A DNA stretch of 64,000 nt from Methylobacter sp. (GTDB lineage Bacteria; Pseudomonadota; Gammaproteobacteria; Methylococcales; Methylomonadaceae): contig NZ_JALOCF010000008.1 of the NCBI RefSeq assembly GCF_023227905.1, positions 1-64,000 on the forward strand. Direction: 5' to 3'. The notes under the pieces are model-generated. The model worked only from the letters and a program-made list of their open reading frames with translations, did no database searches and had not been told where the DNA came from. Below are positions 27,672 through 36,785 of this stretch, one piece after another. The position numbers and the translations under genes are program-made. Position 1 is the stretch's first letter; every line of letters starts with the position of its first letter.

Positions 27672-28616
27672 ATGAAAATAGCTATTTTGTCCCGTAACCC
27701 CAAACTGTATTCGACCTCTCGATTGGTCAAAGCCGCAGAAGCACGGGGTCATAAGGTACGGGTTTTGGATGTATTGCGTTGCTATATGAACATTACCTCG
27801 CACAATCCTTCTATCCATTACCGGGGTGAAGACTTAACGGGATTCGATGCCGTTATTCCCAGAATTGGCGCTTCGGTCACTTTCTACGGGACTGCGGTTT
27901 TAAGGCAGTTTGAAATGATGAATGTGTTCCCTTTGAATGAATCTGTAGCCATATCGCGCTCCCGTGATAAATTAAGATCGACTCAGTTGCTTGCCAGAAA
28001 AGGCATCGGCCTGCCGGTAACCGGTTTTGCCAACAATCCTGATGATATTGAGGACTTGATTGCCCAGGTTGGCGGCGCTCCGCTGGTGATTAAATTGCTG
28101 GAAGGCACGCAAGGCATCGGCGTGGTTCTGGCGGAAACCCACAATGCCGCAGAGAGCGTTATTCAGGCTTTCATGGGGCTGAAAGCCAATATCATGGTCC
28201 AGGAGTTTATCAAGGAAGCCGGCGGCAGCGACATTCGCTGTTTTGTAGTCGACGGCAAAGTCGTAGCCGCGATGAAACGGCAAGCAATACCAGGTGAGTT
28301 CCGTTCCAATCTGCATCGCGGCGGGTCTGCCGCTTTAGTACGCTTAACGCCTGAAGAGCGCTCTACCGCAGTGCGTGCCGCCAAAATCATGGGACTGAAC
28401 GTGTGTGGCGTCGACATGCTGCGATCGAATCACGGCCCTGTCATCATGGAGGTTAATTCATCACCCGGATTGCAGGGCATTGAAGCGGCCAGCGGCAAGG
28501 ATATTGCAGATTTAATTATTCAATTTATTGAAAAACGCTTTGAGACACTGGAAATTTCAAAGGACAAATCGCCTACCAATACCAGTACGAGAACCCGCAC
28601 TCGCGGTAAAGGTTAA
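27672..28616 (+). CDS. rimK: RimK, ribosomal protein S6-type glutamate ligase
   Basis: 314 residues, an ATP-grasp ligase that adds glutamate to the C-terminus of ribosomal protein S6. Start MKIAILSRNPKLYSTSRLV is the typical RimK N-terminus. ATP-grasp marks: PLVIKLLEGTQGIGVVLAE, GGSDIRCFVVDGKVVAAM and the metal site VIMEVNSSPGLQGIE. Intact. The tail after residue 293 (Thr/Arg/Lys-rich) is a small extension. It is followed by rubredoxin after 58 bases. Confidence 0.95.
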   Translation: MKIAILSRNPKLYSTSRLVKAAEARGHKVRVLDVLRCYMNITSHNPSIHYRGEDLTGFDAVIPRIGASVTFYGTAVLRQFEMMNVFPLNESVAISRSRDKLRSTQLLARKGIGLPVTGFANNPDDIEDLIAQVGGAPLVIKLLEGTQGIGVVLAETHNAAESVIQAFMGLKANIMVQEFIKEAGGSDIRCFVVDGKVVAAMKRQAIPGEFRSNLHRGGSAALVRLTPEERSTAVRAAKIMGLNVCGVDMLRSNHGPVIMEVNSSPGLQGIEAASGKDIADLIIQFIEKRFETLEISKDKSPTNTSTRTRTRGKG

Positions 28617-28674
28617 CCGTGCAGCCGATTTAACGCACGCATACCACCCTTTCAATTAGCTTAAGAGGCACACT

Positions 28675-28845
28675 ATGTCGGATTTTAAAAAATATCATTG
28701 CTTGGAATGTGAACATACTTATGATGAAGCCAAAGGCGATCCCGACAGCGGTATTGCACCGGGAACCCGCTGGGCGGATATTCCCGATAGCTGGGCCTGC
28801 CCAATATGCGGCGCTCCAAAGAGTTTTTTTAAATTGGTCGAATGA
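28675..28845 (+). CDS. Rubredoxin
   Basis: 56 residues: a small electron carrier with one iron held by four Cys. Both knuckles are visible, CLECEH near residue 9 and CPICGAPK near residue 43, with the conserved GIAPGTRWADIPDSWACP core between them. An AAGAGG ribosome site lies 8 bases before the ATG. It sits between rimK and a secreted protein gene on the same strand; partners are unknown. Confidence 0.96.
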   Translation: MSDFKKYHCLECEHTYDEAKGDPDSGIAPGTRWADIPDSWACPICGAPKSFFKLVE

Positions 28846-28875
28846 TCTGTTCTTTTGGGCTAGAGGGCATTAAAA

Positions 28876-29607
28876 ATGAAACATAGCCGCGCATTTCGTA
28901 TCTTCTGCAGTGATGGTGGTAAAAGGCGTGAGCAAAAAGCGGTGGCATCATCCGGTCACTTGCCGCCCAAAGTCCCTAAACGGTTTATTTTGGCGCTGCT
29001 GATTTTTTGTCCCTTTAGCGCAATCGCTGCCAATACCTGGAGCTATCACCAGGAAACCGACAAATTAAGCAATCGAACCTATAGTTTTGCCCGGGCACCA
29101 CTGCCGACTCGCGGTCTTTACGACAATGTCAGGCTGGAAATCGTCTGCAAGAATAATGCCTTACAAGTGGTTATTGATGCCGATAGTTTAATTGCCTCGC
29201 AAGGTAGAGCTTTTGATTTTGAATATCAAATCGATAAAAATCCTGCCGTTAAGATTCAAATGAAGGCCTTTCCGGACTCAAAGCGAAGAGGCTATACGGA
29301 AGAACATGCCAAACGCATCATTGATGACATGCTGTCCGGGCAGTCCATTTTTATCCGTGTCAACACCATGATACGCAAGGTCTTGTCCGCAGCCCTGCCA
29401 TTGGAAAGCGCCGCCGAACCTATTAAACACGTTGCTGCCGATTGCGGCCTTAGTGTGTCCGATAACGCAGCCGGTGAATCCCCTTATAGCCTGGACGAAT
29501 TCGAGCAGGAATTTGCCAATCTGCCTTTAGAGCAGCAACAGCAAGTGCTGAAGCAAATAAAAAAAATCATGCTGGAAACACAAAAAGCTCTTTTAAGAGA
29601 TAAATGA
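28876..29607 (+). CDS. Exported protein of unknown function
   Basis: 243 residues. A long basic N-terminus precedes a hydrophobic export segment (about 37-51, FILALLIFCPFSAIA) with a likely cleavage after AIAA. The mature part has two Cys and ends in a Gln/Lys-rich helix (LPLEQQQQVLKQIKKIM). A shorter start is possible because the first 30 residues precede the signal. I recognise no family. It lies 30 bases after rubredoxin and 53 before nnrS. Confidence 0.75.
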   Translation: MKHSRAFRIFCSDGGKRREQKAVASSGHLPPKVPKRFILALLIFCPFSAIAANTWSYHQETDKLSNRTYSFARAPLPTRGLYDNVRLEIVCKNNALQVVIDADSLIASQGRAFDFEYQIDKNPAVKIQMKAFPDSKRRGYTEEHAKRIIDDMLSGQSIFIRVNTMIRKVLSAALPLESAAEPIKHVAADCGLSVSDNAAGESPYSLDEFEQEFANLPLEQQQQVLKQIKKIMLETQKALLRDK

Positions 29608-29660
29608 GTATAATTAGCGGCATTATCGAATGCTGAGCTGAATTGGACGGAAACCTCGCA

Positions 29661-30836
29661 ATGAAATCACAACCTATTTTTGACTACCCGCTTTTTGCAC
29701 TTGGATTTAGAGCCTTTTTTGCTTTGGCAGGCCTTGCGGCGCTGGTCCTGATTGTCTTCTGGAATGCCATATACAGCGGCACGTTAACGTCCGAACACTA
29801 TTATCCTAACAACTACTGGCATGCTCACGAAATGTTGTTGGGTTATGCCGTAGCGGTCATTGCAGGTTTTTTATTAACGGCGGTTAAAAACTGGACCGGA
29901 AAACCGACCATAACCGGCGACCAACTAGCTAGCTTATGCCTGTTATGGCTTTACGGACGCATTCTGCCGTTCTATGCAGGCGCATTGCCTGATGCGTTGA
30001 TCGCACTGGTGGATTTTTCATTTTTACCTATTCTGGCTTATCAAGTCAGCAAGCCGATCATTCAGGCACAACAGTTTAAAAATCTATTTTTTATCGGCCT
30101 GTTATTGCTGTTGGCTCTGGGTAACGGCTTGATTCATGCTGAAATGTTGGGCTTGCAGGACAACAGCGCAACAGCCGGCATCCAGCTGGTTGTTGCGACT
30201 ATTATCATCTTAATATTGATCATCGCCGGGCGCGTCTTTCCTTTCTTTACCGAGCGGGGAATCCCCGGAACGCTGATCATCAGAAACCCGTTGCTGGACA
30301 GCTTGTCTGTCGCGTCAGCCGTCATCGTATTTGCTCTGCAATTATTCGATATTTCAGGAACGCTGTTAGCCTTGGCGGCGGTAATTGCCATTGCCGTTAA
30401 CATCGCCAGACTTGCCGGCTGGTATGTGCGACGCATCTGGTACGTACCTTTGTTATGGGTACTTTATGCCGGTTACGGCTGGATCATTCTGGGCTTTATA
30501 TTGACCGCACTGTCGGCCTATTCGGTAGTGCTGCCGACCTTGGCATTGCATGCTTTTACGTTGGGCGGGATCGGCATATTAACATTAGGGATGATGGCGA
30601 GAGTATCGCTAGGCCACACCGGCCGGGCGCTAAAGGCTTCCAATGCTATAGCTATAGCGTTCGTGCTGATTAATGTCGCCGCATTGTTCCGGGTGTTATT
30701 ACCGATAGCGATGCCGACCTGGTACGAAAACTTGCTTTACCTATCAACGCTTTCCTGGCTGGCGGCATTTTCCCTGTTTATTTTTGTTTACGCCCCTATT
30801 TTAACCAGTGCCAGAGTTGACGGTCAGGAAGGTTAA
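29661..30836 (+). CDS. nnrS: NnrS family membrane protein
   Basis: About 391 residues with twelve predicted membrane helices. NnrS marks: FDYPLFALGFRAFFALAG at the start, NYWHAHEMLLGYAVAVIAGFLLTAVKNWTG-like region (HAHEMLLGY, AVKNWTG), GRVFPFFTERG and LTLGMMARVSLGHTGR. The family binds haem and copper and protects against nitric oxide stress in studied bacteria. I start at the ATG at 29661 with GGAAA seven bases upstream, rather than at a TTG 18 bases earlier. Confidence 0.9.
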   Translation: MKSQPIFDYPLFALGFRAFFALAGLAALVLIVFWNAIYSGTLTSEHYYPNNYWHAHEMLLGYAVAVIAGFLLTAVKNWTGKPTITGDQLASLCLLWLYGRILPFYAGALPDALIALVDFSFLPILAYQVSKPIIQAQQFKNLFFIGLLLLLALGNGLIHAEMLGLQDNSATAGIQLVVATIIILILIIAGRVFPFFTERGIPGTLIIRNPLLDSLSVASAVIVFALQLFDISGTLLALAAVIAIAVNIARLAGWYVRRIWYVPLLWVLYAGYGWIILGFILTALSAYSVVLPTLALHAFTLGGIGILTLGMMARVSLGHTGRALKASNAIAIAFVLINVAALFRVLLPIAMPTWYENLLYLSTLSWLAAFSLFIFVYAPILTSARVDGQEG

Positions 30837-31268
30837 GTGCTGCCCAAGCTTGAGGGGATTGTTGAACTGATAACCGGTTCCCTGGTCTTGTTTTCCAGTA
30901 TCGGCATTTTTGTATTGACCTTAAACGCCCGTTATACCCATGCAATAGGCCGGGTTAGAGATATTTACGACGACCTGAAAACCAGTCAAAAAAGCGAAAA
31001 ACTGGAAAAGGAACTCAATACCATGGTGTACCGCTGCCAAGTGCTCAAGTGGAGTTTCGCCCTGCTTTTATGTAGTGCGATCAGCAGCGGTGTATTTATG
31101 CTGGGCTCAATAGCGTTGCGATTTACCGATCAGATCATCAGCACTGAAATCCTGATTTTATTTGTCGTGCTCAGCGTGTTGTTTATTTTCAGTTCAATGG
31201 TTTGCTTGTTTATCGATGTGCTGGCTTCTTTACGCGCAACGATGATTCATATTGAGCGAATAAAATAA
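30837..31268 (+). CDS. DUF2721 membrane protein
   Basis: 143 residues starting with GTG directly after the nnrS stop. Three membrane helices (about 10-30, 72-95 and 105-130) and a charged loop (RVRDIYDDLKTSQKSEKLEKEL). The pattern LNARYTHAIGRVRDI fits DUF2721, a family without known function. Coupling to nnrS suggests one operon. Confidence 0.8.
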   Translation: MLPKLEGIVELITGSLVLFSSIGIFVLTLNARYTHAIGRVRDIYDDLKTSQKSEKLEKELNTMVYRCQVLKWSFALLLCSAISSGVFMLGSIALRFTDQIISTEILILFVVLSVLFIFSSMVCLFIDVLASLRATMIHIERIK

Positions 31269-31273
31269 TTATT

Positions 31274-32272
31274 CTACTTGTTCATTTTTTCGCGTAATAA
31301 GCTTAATAAGTGTTCGGAAAAACCCGCTTCAGGAACAGCTTTTACTGGAATGTACCAATGCTGATCTCCTGCAAATGCCATGCACTTTACCGCATCCTTC
31401 TCGGTCATTAATACCGGCGCTGAGCCTGGGAACGAGATGTCGCTGTGCCGAAATTTATAATGGTCCTGGAAACTGTGGGTTTTACAGTTCAAACCGGCTG
31501 ACTCCAGCAGTTTAAAAAAACGGTCGGGATTGCCGATGCCCGCCAAGGCATGACAGCCAGTTGCATTGAATTCCTGCAATGACTTTTGATCTCCGTTGGC
31601 CAGATTGACTGCGGTGTTTCCGGTGATTTTCATCGAAAACTCGTTGTCTTCCGATTTTTCTCCGTTCACGACGACAAAATCGACGCTCTGCAATCGTTCT
31701 ATCGGTTCTCGGAGCGGCCCTGCCGGCAGGCAATAACCGTTGCCGAAGCGCCTTTCCCCGTCGATCACGGCAATTTCAATATCCCTGTTCAACGCATAAT
31801 GTTGCAGGCCGTCGTCGGATAAAATGACATTGCAATCAGATCTCTCAAGCAGCAGCTTCGCGGCATCTGCCCGTATCGGACTTACCGCCATCGGGCAGCC
31901 GGTCTGCCTGGCAATCAACAAAGCCTCATCACCGACATTTTCGGCTGTGCTGTCTGCGACTACCCATTGCGGCCAGATTTCAGCTTGTCCGCCGTAGCCT
32001 CTGCTGATAATGCCGGGCTTGAAGCCCTCATTTTTAAGCAATTCGGCCAACCAGATAATCAGCGGCGTTTTGCCGGTGCCGCCGACGGTAATGTTGCCTA
32101 TCACGATGACAGGAACCGGCAGGGTGTGCTTTTTTAACACGCCGATTCGGTACAGGAATTTCCTGAATTTAACGAAATCGCTGAATAAAAAGCCCAACGG
32201 CATCAACCACACGCCGATAAACGGGTCTTTATACCAAATGTCCACCAGCCATCGGGATAAGGTTTTTTTCAT
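31274..32272 (-). CDS. lpxK: Lipid A 4'-kinase LpxK
   Basis: About 332 residues. LpxK phosphorylates the 4' position of the lipid A disaccharide at the inner membrane. Marks: an N-terminal membrane-near helix, the P-loop VGGTGKTPLIIWL, GIISRGYGG, SDDGLQHYAL and GERRFGNGYCLPAGPLREP, and the C-terminal LMTEKDAVK. I take the start MKKTLSRW at 32272, overlapping the exbD stop; nine extra residues upstream are unlikely. The order exbB-exbD-lpxK is a common gammaproteobacterial one. Confidence 0.95.
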   Translation of the reverse strand: MKKTLSRWLVDIWYKDPFIGVWLMPLGFLFSDFVKFRKFLYRIGVLKKHTLPVPVIVIGNITVGGTGKTPLIIWLAELLKNEGFKPGIISRGYGGQAEIWPQWVVADSTAENVGDEALLIARQTGCPMAVSPIRADAAKLLLERSDCNVILSDDGLQHYALNRDIEIAVIDGERRFGNGYCLPAGPLREPIERLQSVDFVVVNGEKSEDNEFSMKITGNTAVNLANGDQKSLQEFNATGCHALAGIGNPDRFFKLLESAGLNCKTHSFQDHYKFRHSDISFPGSAPVLMTEKDAVKCMAFAGDQHWYIPVKAVPEAGFSEHLLSLLREKMNK

Positions 32273-32273
32273 G

Positions 32274-32705
32274 CTATTCGGCCGGATGCAGTGTCGCAAA
32301 AGTGATATGGCTGAATCCTACCTGACCGGCAATATCCAACGCAGTCATGACCGCTTTGTTTGGCGTTTTGTCATCGGCATTGATAATAAAAGGAACATCT
32401 TTTGAATTGACCGCAAGCTTGCCCAATTCCTGTTTTAAGCCTGCCCTGCTTTGATCGATTAATTGATGAGGCTGGCCGTCAGCGCCAAGCAGCGAGTAAA
32501 TACCGTCGGCATCGATTACAAGGGAAACTGTTTTAGGATGTTCCTCAGCCGGCGATCCTTCCGCTTCGGGAAGCTTGATATTGACTTCCGTATAATGACT
32601 AAAGGTTGTCGAGACCATGAAGAACAACAGCAACACAAATAGCACGTCGATCATTGAGATCAACGTGATGTCGACATTTTCTCGTTTTTTTCGTTGAAAC
32701 TTCAT
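32274..32705 (-). CDS. exbD: ExbD/TolR family biopolymer transport protein
   Basis: 143 residues: one N-terminal membrane helix (about 15-38) with the functional Asp in ISMIDVLFVLLLFFMV and a periplasmic domain. With ExbB it forms a proton-driven motor that energises TonB-like or lipid-export processes. It starts at the last base of exbB. Next to lpxK, it may serve the envelope rather than iron uptake; that is inference from context. Confidence 0.92.
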   Translation of the reverse strand: MKFQRKKRENVDITLISMIDVLFVLLLFFMVSTTFSHYTEVNIKLPEAEGSPAEEHPKTVSLVIDADGIYSLLGADGQPHQLIDQSRAGLKQELGKLAVNSKDVPFIINADDKTPNKAVMTALDIAGQVGFSHITFATLHPAE

Positions 32706-33331
32706 CAGGACAACTTCCGGTCTTCGTGCAAAATATCAACCAGTTTTAACGCTTCCTCTTCCATCGTAACGACATATTCGTCAACCAGCCTTTCAAAATA
32801 GCGATGAAAAATCAGGCTAGGAATAGCCACGGTCAAACCCGCCGCTGTCGTAATCAGCGCCACAGAAATACCACCGGCCAAGACAGAAGGATTACCGGCC
32901 CCATGCTGTAAAAGCGAGGCAAAAATATCGATCATGCCGAATACGGTGCCTAATAAACCCAGCAATGGGCTGACAGCGGCGATAGTCCCCAAGGTATTAA
33001 GAAAGCGTTCCATGTCATGCACGACCCTGCGGCCGGTCTCTTCAATGCATTCTTTCATGAATTTCCTGCCATGATGGCTATTGGCAAGACCTGCGGCCAA
33101 AATACGACCGAGCGGCGAGCTGTTTTTCAAGTGCCGCAGGGTGGCGTCATCAATTTTGTTGTCACGGGATAATCGCCATACCTGCGAAACCAGCTCTGGC
33201 GGCAAAATTTTCTTTCTTCGTAAAGACCAAAAGCGTTCCGCAATAATGCCCATGGCGCCTATGGAACACAGCATGATCGGCAGCATCATCCAGCCACCGC
33301 TTTTTATAATTTCAAACACATCATTTCCCAA
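32705..33331 (-). CDS. exbB: ExbB/MotA/TolQ family proton channel protein
   Basis: 208 residues with three membrane helices (about 12-30, 110-135 and 150-175). The family core TIAAVSPLLGLLGTVFGMID and the conserved AGGISVALITTAAGL are present. Forms the proton channel with ExbD, encoded next. First gene of the exbB-exbD-lpxK unit. Confidence 0.93.
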   Translation of the reverse strand: MGNDVFEIIKSGGWMMLPIMLCSIGAMGIIAERFWSLRRKKILPPELVSQVWRLSRDNKIDDATLRHLKNSSPLGRILAAGLANSHHGRKFMKECIEETGRRVVHDMERFLNTLGTIAAVSPLLGLLGTVFGMIDIFASLLQHGAGNPSVLAGGISVALITTAAGLTVAIPSLIFHRYFERLVDEYVVTMEEEALKLVDILHEDRKLS

Positions 33332-33392
33332 AAAAATTACAGACCGGGTTAACCTAACCCGGCATTATTTTAACCTATACCCACACGGGGCA

Positions 33393-34565
33393 CTAGGAGA
33401 CGGCTCTGTTTCGAGAACTTTCCCGCCCAACCCAGATATAGGCGATGATAAAAGCAATACAACAAAAAGCTGTCGCCATTGAATAGACGAACTCTGCGCC
33501 GAAGGACTCCCAATAATAGCCGCTGTAGTAACTACCTATCATTCCGCCCAAACCAAAAGTCAGGCTGGCGTATAGCGCTTGGCCTTTACCCTGATGCCGG
33601 TCGCCGAAATACAAATGAACCAAGTGAATCGCGGCGACATGCGCCCCGCCAAATGTTGCGGCGTGTAATAATTGAGCAAACAGCAATAGCCAAAAATAAT
33701 CGACGCCCCAACCGATTATTAACCAACGGACAACCGATAACAGGATACTGGTCAATAAAATCGCCCGCAGGGAAAAACGCTTCAACACTTGGCGCATGTA
33801 GATGAATAAAACAATCTCGGCAAAAACAGCCAGCGCCCACAAGAAACCGGTCAGGCTTGCCGTATATTGGTAATGTTTAAGGTAAATCGAATAAAAGACA
33901 TAGTAAGGCGAATGGGCAAGCTGGAGCAGTAAATAAACAACCAGAAAAGCCCATAGTTCAATGCTTTTCATGATTTGCATGATGCCGACGGCGGCCGTTT
34001 CATGATGCGGAACCTGAATTGACGGCGTCACTAAGCTGACCAGCCATATTAGCGTCATCGAAATGGCGACCGCTATCGGGATTATGAGCAAGGGCTGATA
34101 ATCCAGCAACTGGCCTACGCCCAGCACCGCAACGATAAAACCGATAGATCCCCACAATCTTATCCGGCTATAGCGATGCGCTTGATCTTTTAAATGATAC
34201 AAGGTTACCGCTTCGAATTGCGGCAACGTGGAGTTCCAAAACATGCCGAAAGCTATCGTTATCCAGGCAAACCAAAAATAGCCTTTGGCATATAAAAAAC
34301 CGGCAAACAGCAAAGCGGTCAAAAAAGAGGTTATGCGAATAATCCGTAAATGTCTTCCGGTATGATCGGCAATCCAGCCGCATAGCATCGGGGCAATAAT
34401 TCTGGTGCCGCCCAGCAGCGCAAAAAGTTCGCCGATTTGAACAGGGTTAAAGCCGCTGTCTTTTAAATAGAGGCTCCAATAAGGAAGAAAAGTGCCTACT
34501 GTTGCGAAATAAAAAAAGTAAAAACCGGACAGCCGCCAGTAAGGGATAGACATCGAATTATTCAT
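33393..34565 (-). CDS. MFS transporter, HcaT-like branch
   Basis: 390 residues with twelve membrane helices. The start MSIPYWRLSGFYFFYFATVG, then GTFLPYWSLYLKDSGF, GWIADHTGR and the second-half AALYASLTFGLGGM-like motif (QALYASLTFGLGGMIGSYY) place it in the MFS_1-like/phenylpropionate permease-like family. The substrate is unknown. An alternative ATG four codons downstream (MSIPYW) is equally possible. It is preceded on its strand by a strong hairpin that separates it from aroC. Confidence 0.85.
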   Translation of the reverse strand: MNNSMSIPYWRLSGFYFFYFATVGTFLPYWSLYLKDSGFNPVQIGELFALLGGTRIIAPMLCGWIADHTGRHLRIIRITSFLTALLFAGFLYAKGYFWFAWITIAFGMFWNSTLPQFEAVTLYHLKDQAHRYSRIRLWGSIGFIVAVLGVGQLLDYQPLLIIPIAVAISMTLIWLVSLVTPSIQVPHHETAAVGIMQIMKSIELWAFLVVYLLLQLAHSPYYVFYSIYLKHYQYTASLTGFLWALAVFAEIVLFIYMRQVLKRFSLRAILLTSILLSVVRWLIIGWGVDYFWLLLFAQLLHAATFGGAHVAAIHLVHLYFGDRHQGKGQALYASLTFGLGGMIGSYYSGYYWESFGAEFVYSMATAFCCIAFIIAYIWVGRESSRNRAVS

Positions 34566-34581
34566 CTAAACGGTGTAAGTG

Positions 34582-34614
34582 AAACCTTCCAGGTTTTAAA
34601 AACCTGGAAGGTTT
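34582..34614. repeat. 15-bp perfect palindromic hairpin
   Basis: Arms AAACCTTCCAGGTTT and AAACCTGGAAGGTTT around a TAA loop, between the aroC stop and the MFS start on the minus strand. It can fold on either strand. It looks like a mobile palindromic (REP/MITE-like) unit or a bidirectional transcription end. I see no second copy in the window. Confidence 0.7.
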
Positions 34615-34668
34615 GGGATGTGCCCGCTCCAAAGTTTCCGGCTTTGGTTATTGGTAATGATTATCCGC

Positions 34669-35757
34669 TTATCTTAAAACCGGCAGTCCCGATTGAACGT
34701 TCAAGTTTTGCGCACGGTGCCGCAATAAATGATCCATAAGCACTATCGCCATCATCGCTTCGGCAATCGGCGTTGCGCGTATACCCACGCAAGGGTCGTG
34801 TCGACCTTCGGTAACGACGTCAATCGCCTCGCCTTGCAGATTAATACTTCTGCCCGGCAGCCGTAGGCTGGAGGTCGGCTTCAAGGCGATACTGGCAGTA
34901 ACATTCTGACCGCTGGAAATACCGCCTAAGATGCCGCCGGCATGGTTACTTAAAAAACCGTCCGGGGTGATTTCATCGCGAAACTGCGTGCCTTTGCTGT
35001 TGATGCAATCGAAACCGTCGCCGATTTCCACGCCTTTGACCGCATTGATGCTCATCAAGGCATGGGCCAGATCGGCATCAAGCCGGTCGAAGATAGGCTC
35101 ACCCAACCCTGGCGGGACGTTGGTTGCCACAACTTCAATTCTTGCTCCGATAGACTCGCCTTCCTTTCGCAACGCATCCATGTAAGTTTCCATTTCAGCA
35201 ACTTTATCGGCATCGGGGCAGAAAAAAGGATTGCTGTCGATAATCGTCCAATCGACTTTTTCTATTTTTATCGGCCCCAGTTGCGATAGATAGCCGCGTA
35301 TTTCTATGCCGGCCTGTTCTTTCAGGTATTTTTTGGCAATGCCGCCCGCCGCAACACGCATGGCTGTCTCGCGAGCCGATGAGCGTCCGCCGCCCCTATA
35401 ATCCCGAATGCCGTATTTATGCTGATAGGTATAATCCGCATGGCCGGGCCTGAACGTGTCGGCTATTTTGGAATAATCCTTGGAGCGCTGGTCGGTATTC
35501 TCGATTAACAAGCCAATCGGCGTACCGGTGGTTTTGCCTTCAAATACGCCGGACAAAATTTTGACTTCATCGACTTCACGCCTTTGAGTCGTGTGACGCG
35601 AAGTGCCCGGCTTCCTGCGATCCAGGTCCTCCTGTAAATCCGCTTCGGTCAACGCCATGCCCGGAGGGCAGCCATCGACGATGCAGCCTATTGCGGGACC
35701 GTGGCTTTCGCCAAACGAAGTAACGGTAAATAATTTTCCTATTGAGTTTCCAGACAT
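34669..35757 (-). CDS. aroC: Chorismate synthase
   Basis: 362 residues, full length. Converts EPSP to chorismate with reduced FMN, the last step of the shikimate pathway. Signatures: GESHGPAIGCIVDGCPPG at the start, YRGGGRSSARETAMRVAAGG and LRLPGRSINLQG. No anomalies. It starts 2 bases after the prmB stop, so prmB-aroC are cotranscribed, as in many gammaproteobacteria. Confidence 0.98.
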   Translation of the reverse strand: MSGNSIGKLFTVTSFGESHGPAIGCIVDGCPPGMALTEADLQEDLDRRKPGTSRHTTQRREVDEVKILSGVFEGKTTGTPIGLLIENTDQRSKDYSKIADTFRPGHADYTYQHKYGIRDYRGGGRSSARETAMRVAAGGIAKKYLKEQAGIEIRGYLSQLGPIKIEKVDWTIIDSNPFFCPDADKVAEMETYMDALRKEGESIGARIEVVATNVPPGLGEPIFDRLDADLAHALMSINAVKGVEIGDGFDCINSKGTQFRDEITPDGFLSNHAGGILGGISSGQNVTASIALKPTSSLRLPGRSINLQGEAIDVVTEGRHDPCVGIRATPIAEAMMAIVLMDHLLRHRAQNLNVQSGLPVLR

Positions 35758-35759
35758 AG

Positions 35760-36689
35760 TTATAAAGCCGCTAAAAATAATTCGTTATATTGGCTGACCT
35801 GTTCCGCTGTCAGCAAAAATACGCCATCGCCGCCGCGCTCGAAATCCAGCCAGTAAAAAGGTACATCAGGGAAAGCATTCTGCAAGGTTTCCGCACTGCT
35901 GCCCACTTCCACAATCAAAATCCCCTGCTCTGCCAGATAGCGGTCGGCATCAACCAAAATGCGCAACACGATATCCAACCCTGTGTGTCCCCCCTTAAAG
36001 CCCATATCCGGCTCGGCGCGAAATTCTGCGGGTAACTGCTCCCATTCTTCGAGGCATACATAGGGTGGATTACTGACGATGACATCATAGCGAAATTCGG
36101 GCAGTTCATTAAACAAGTCCGACTGGTAAAGCGTTACCACATCTTCCAACTGGTGCTTGGCAACATTCAGTTCGGCGACCGCCAGCGCATCGGTCGACAG
36201 GTCCACTGCATCAACGTTGGCATCGGGAAAGGCATAAGCGCAGGCTATGGCGATGCAGGCGCTGCCGGTACACAAGTCCAGGATGCGGACGACGCGTTCT
36301 TCATCCACCCAAGGCGAGAAGCGCTGTTCGATCAATTCGGCAATAGGCGATCTCGGCACCAGTACCCGCTCATCAACATAGAATGACAGGCCTGCAAAAA
36401 TAGCCTCATGCGTCAGATAGGCGGCCGGTATGCGTTCATTGATGCGCCTGTCTATCATATAAATTACGGCTTGGCGCTCGGTTGGCGTCAGCACGCTTTG
36501 CAGATAGGCATCCGACAGATTATAGGGCTGATGAACGGTATGTAAAACCAGTGCGGCCGCTTCATCCAGCGCAGATGCAGTGCCATGGCCAAAACATACG
36601 TTGGCCTCGGTAAAACGGCTGGCGGCCCAGCGGATGTAGTCGCGAATGGTTGATAAAGTTGTTAAAACTTCAGATGGCGTTGTTTTCAT
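35760..36689 (-). CDS. prmB: Ribosomal protein L3 glutamine methyltransferase PrmB
   Basis: 309 residues. SAM-dependent N5-glutamine methyltransferase of the HemK family. An N-terminal helical domain precedes the Rossmann fold with ILDLCTGSACIAIA (SAM site) and the catalytic NPPY in VSNPPYVCLEEW. The N-terminus with YIRWAASRF and the C-terminal FERGGDGVFLL are typical of PrmB rather than PrmC. Upstream of aroC in the same unit. Confidence 0.95.
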   Translation of the reverse strand: MKTTPSEVLTTLSTIRDYIRWAASRFTEANVCFGHGTASALDEAAALVLHTVHQPYNLSDAYLQSVLTPTERQAVIYMIDRRINERIPAAYLTHEAIFAGLSFYVDERVLVPRSPIAELIEQRFSPWVDEERVVRILDLCTGSACIAIACAYAFPDANVDAVDLSTDALAVAELNVAKHQLEDVVTLYQSDLFNELPEFRYDVIVSNPPYVCLEEWEQLPAEFRAEPDMGFKGGHTGLDIVLRILVDADRYLAEQGILIVEVGSSAETLQNAFPDVPFYWLDFERGGDGVFLLTAEQVSQYNELFLAAL

Positions 36690-36785
36690 TGCGGGACAAA
36701 ATAAGATAGATGCAATACGGTTCGACGAAACAAGAGATTTTAAACTAAACTTTGCGAGCTTGTTTGAATATTAAATAGTCGCGAC

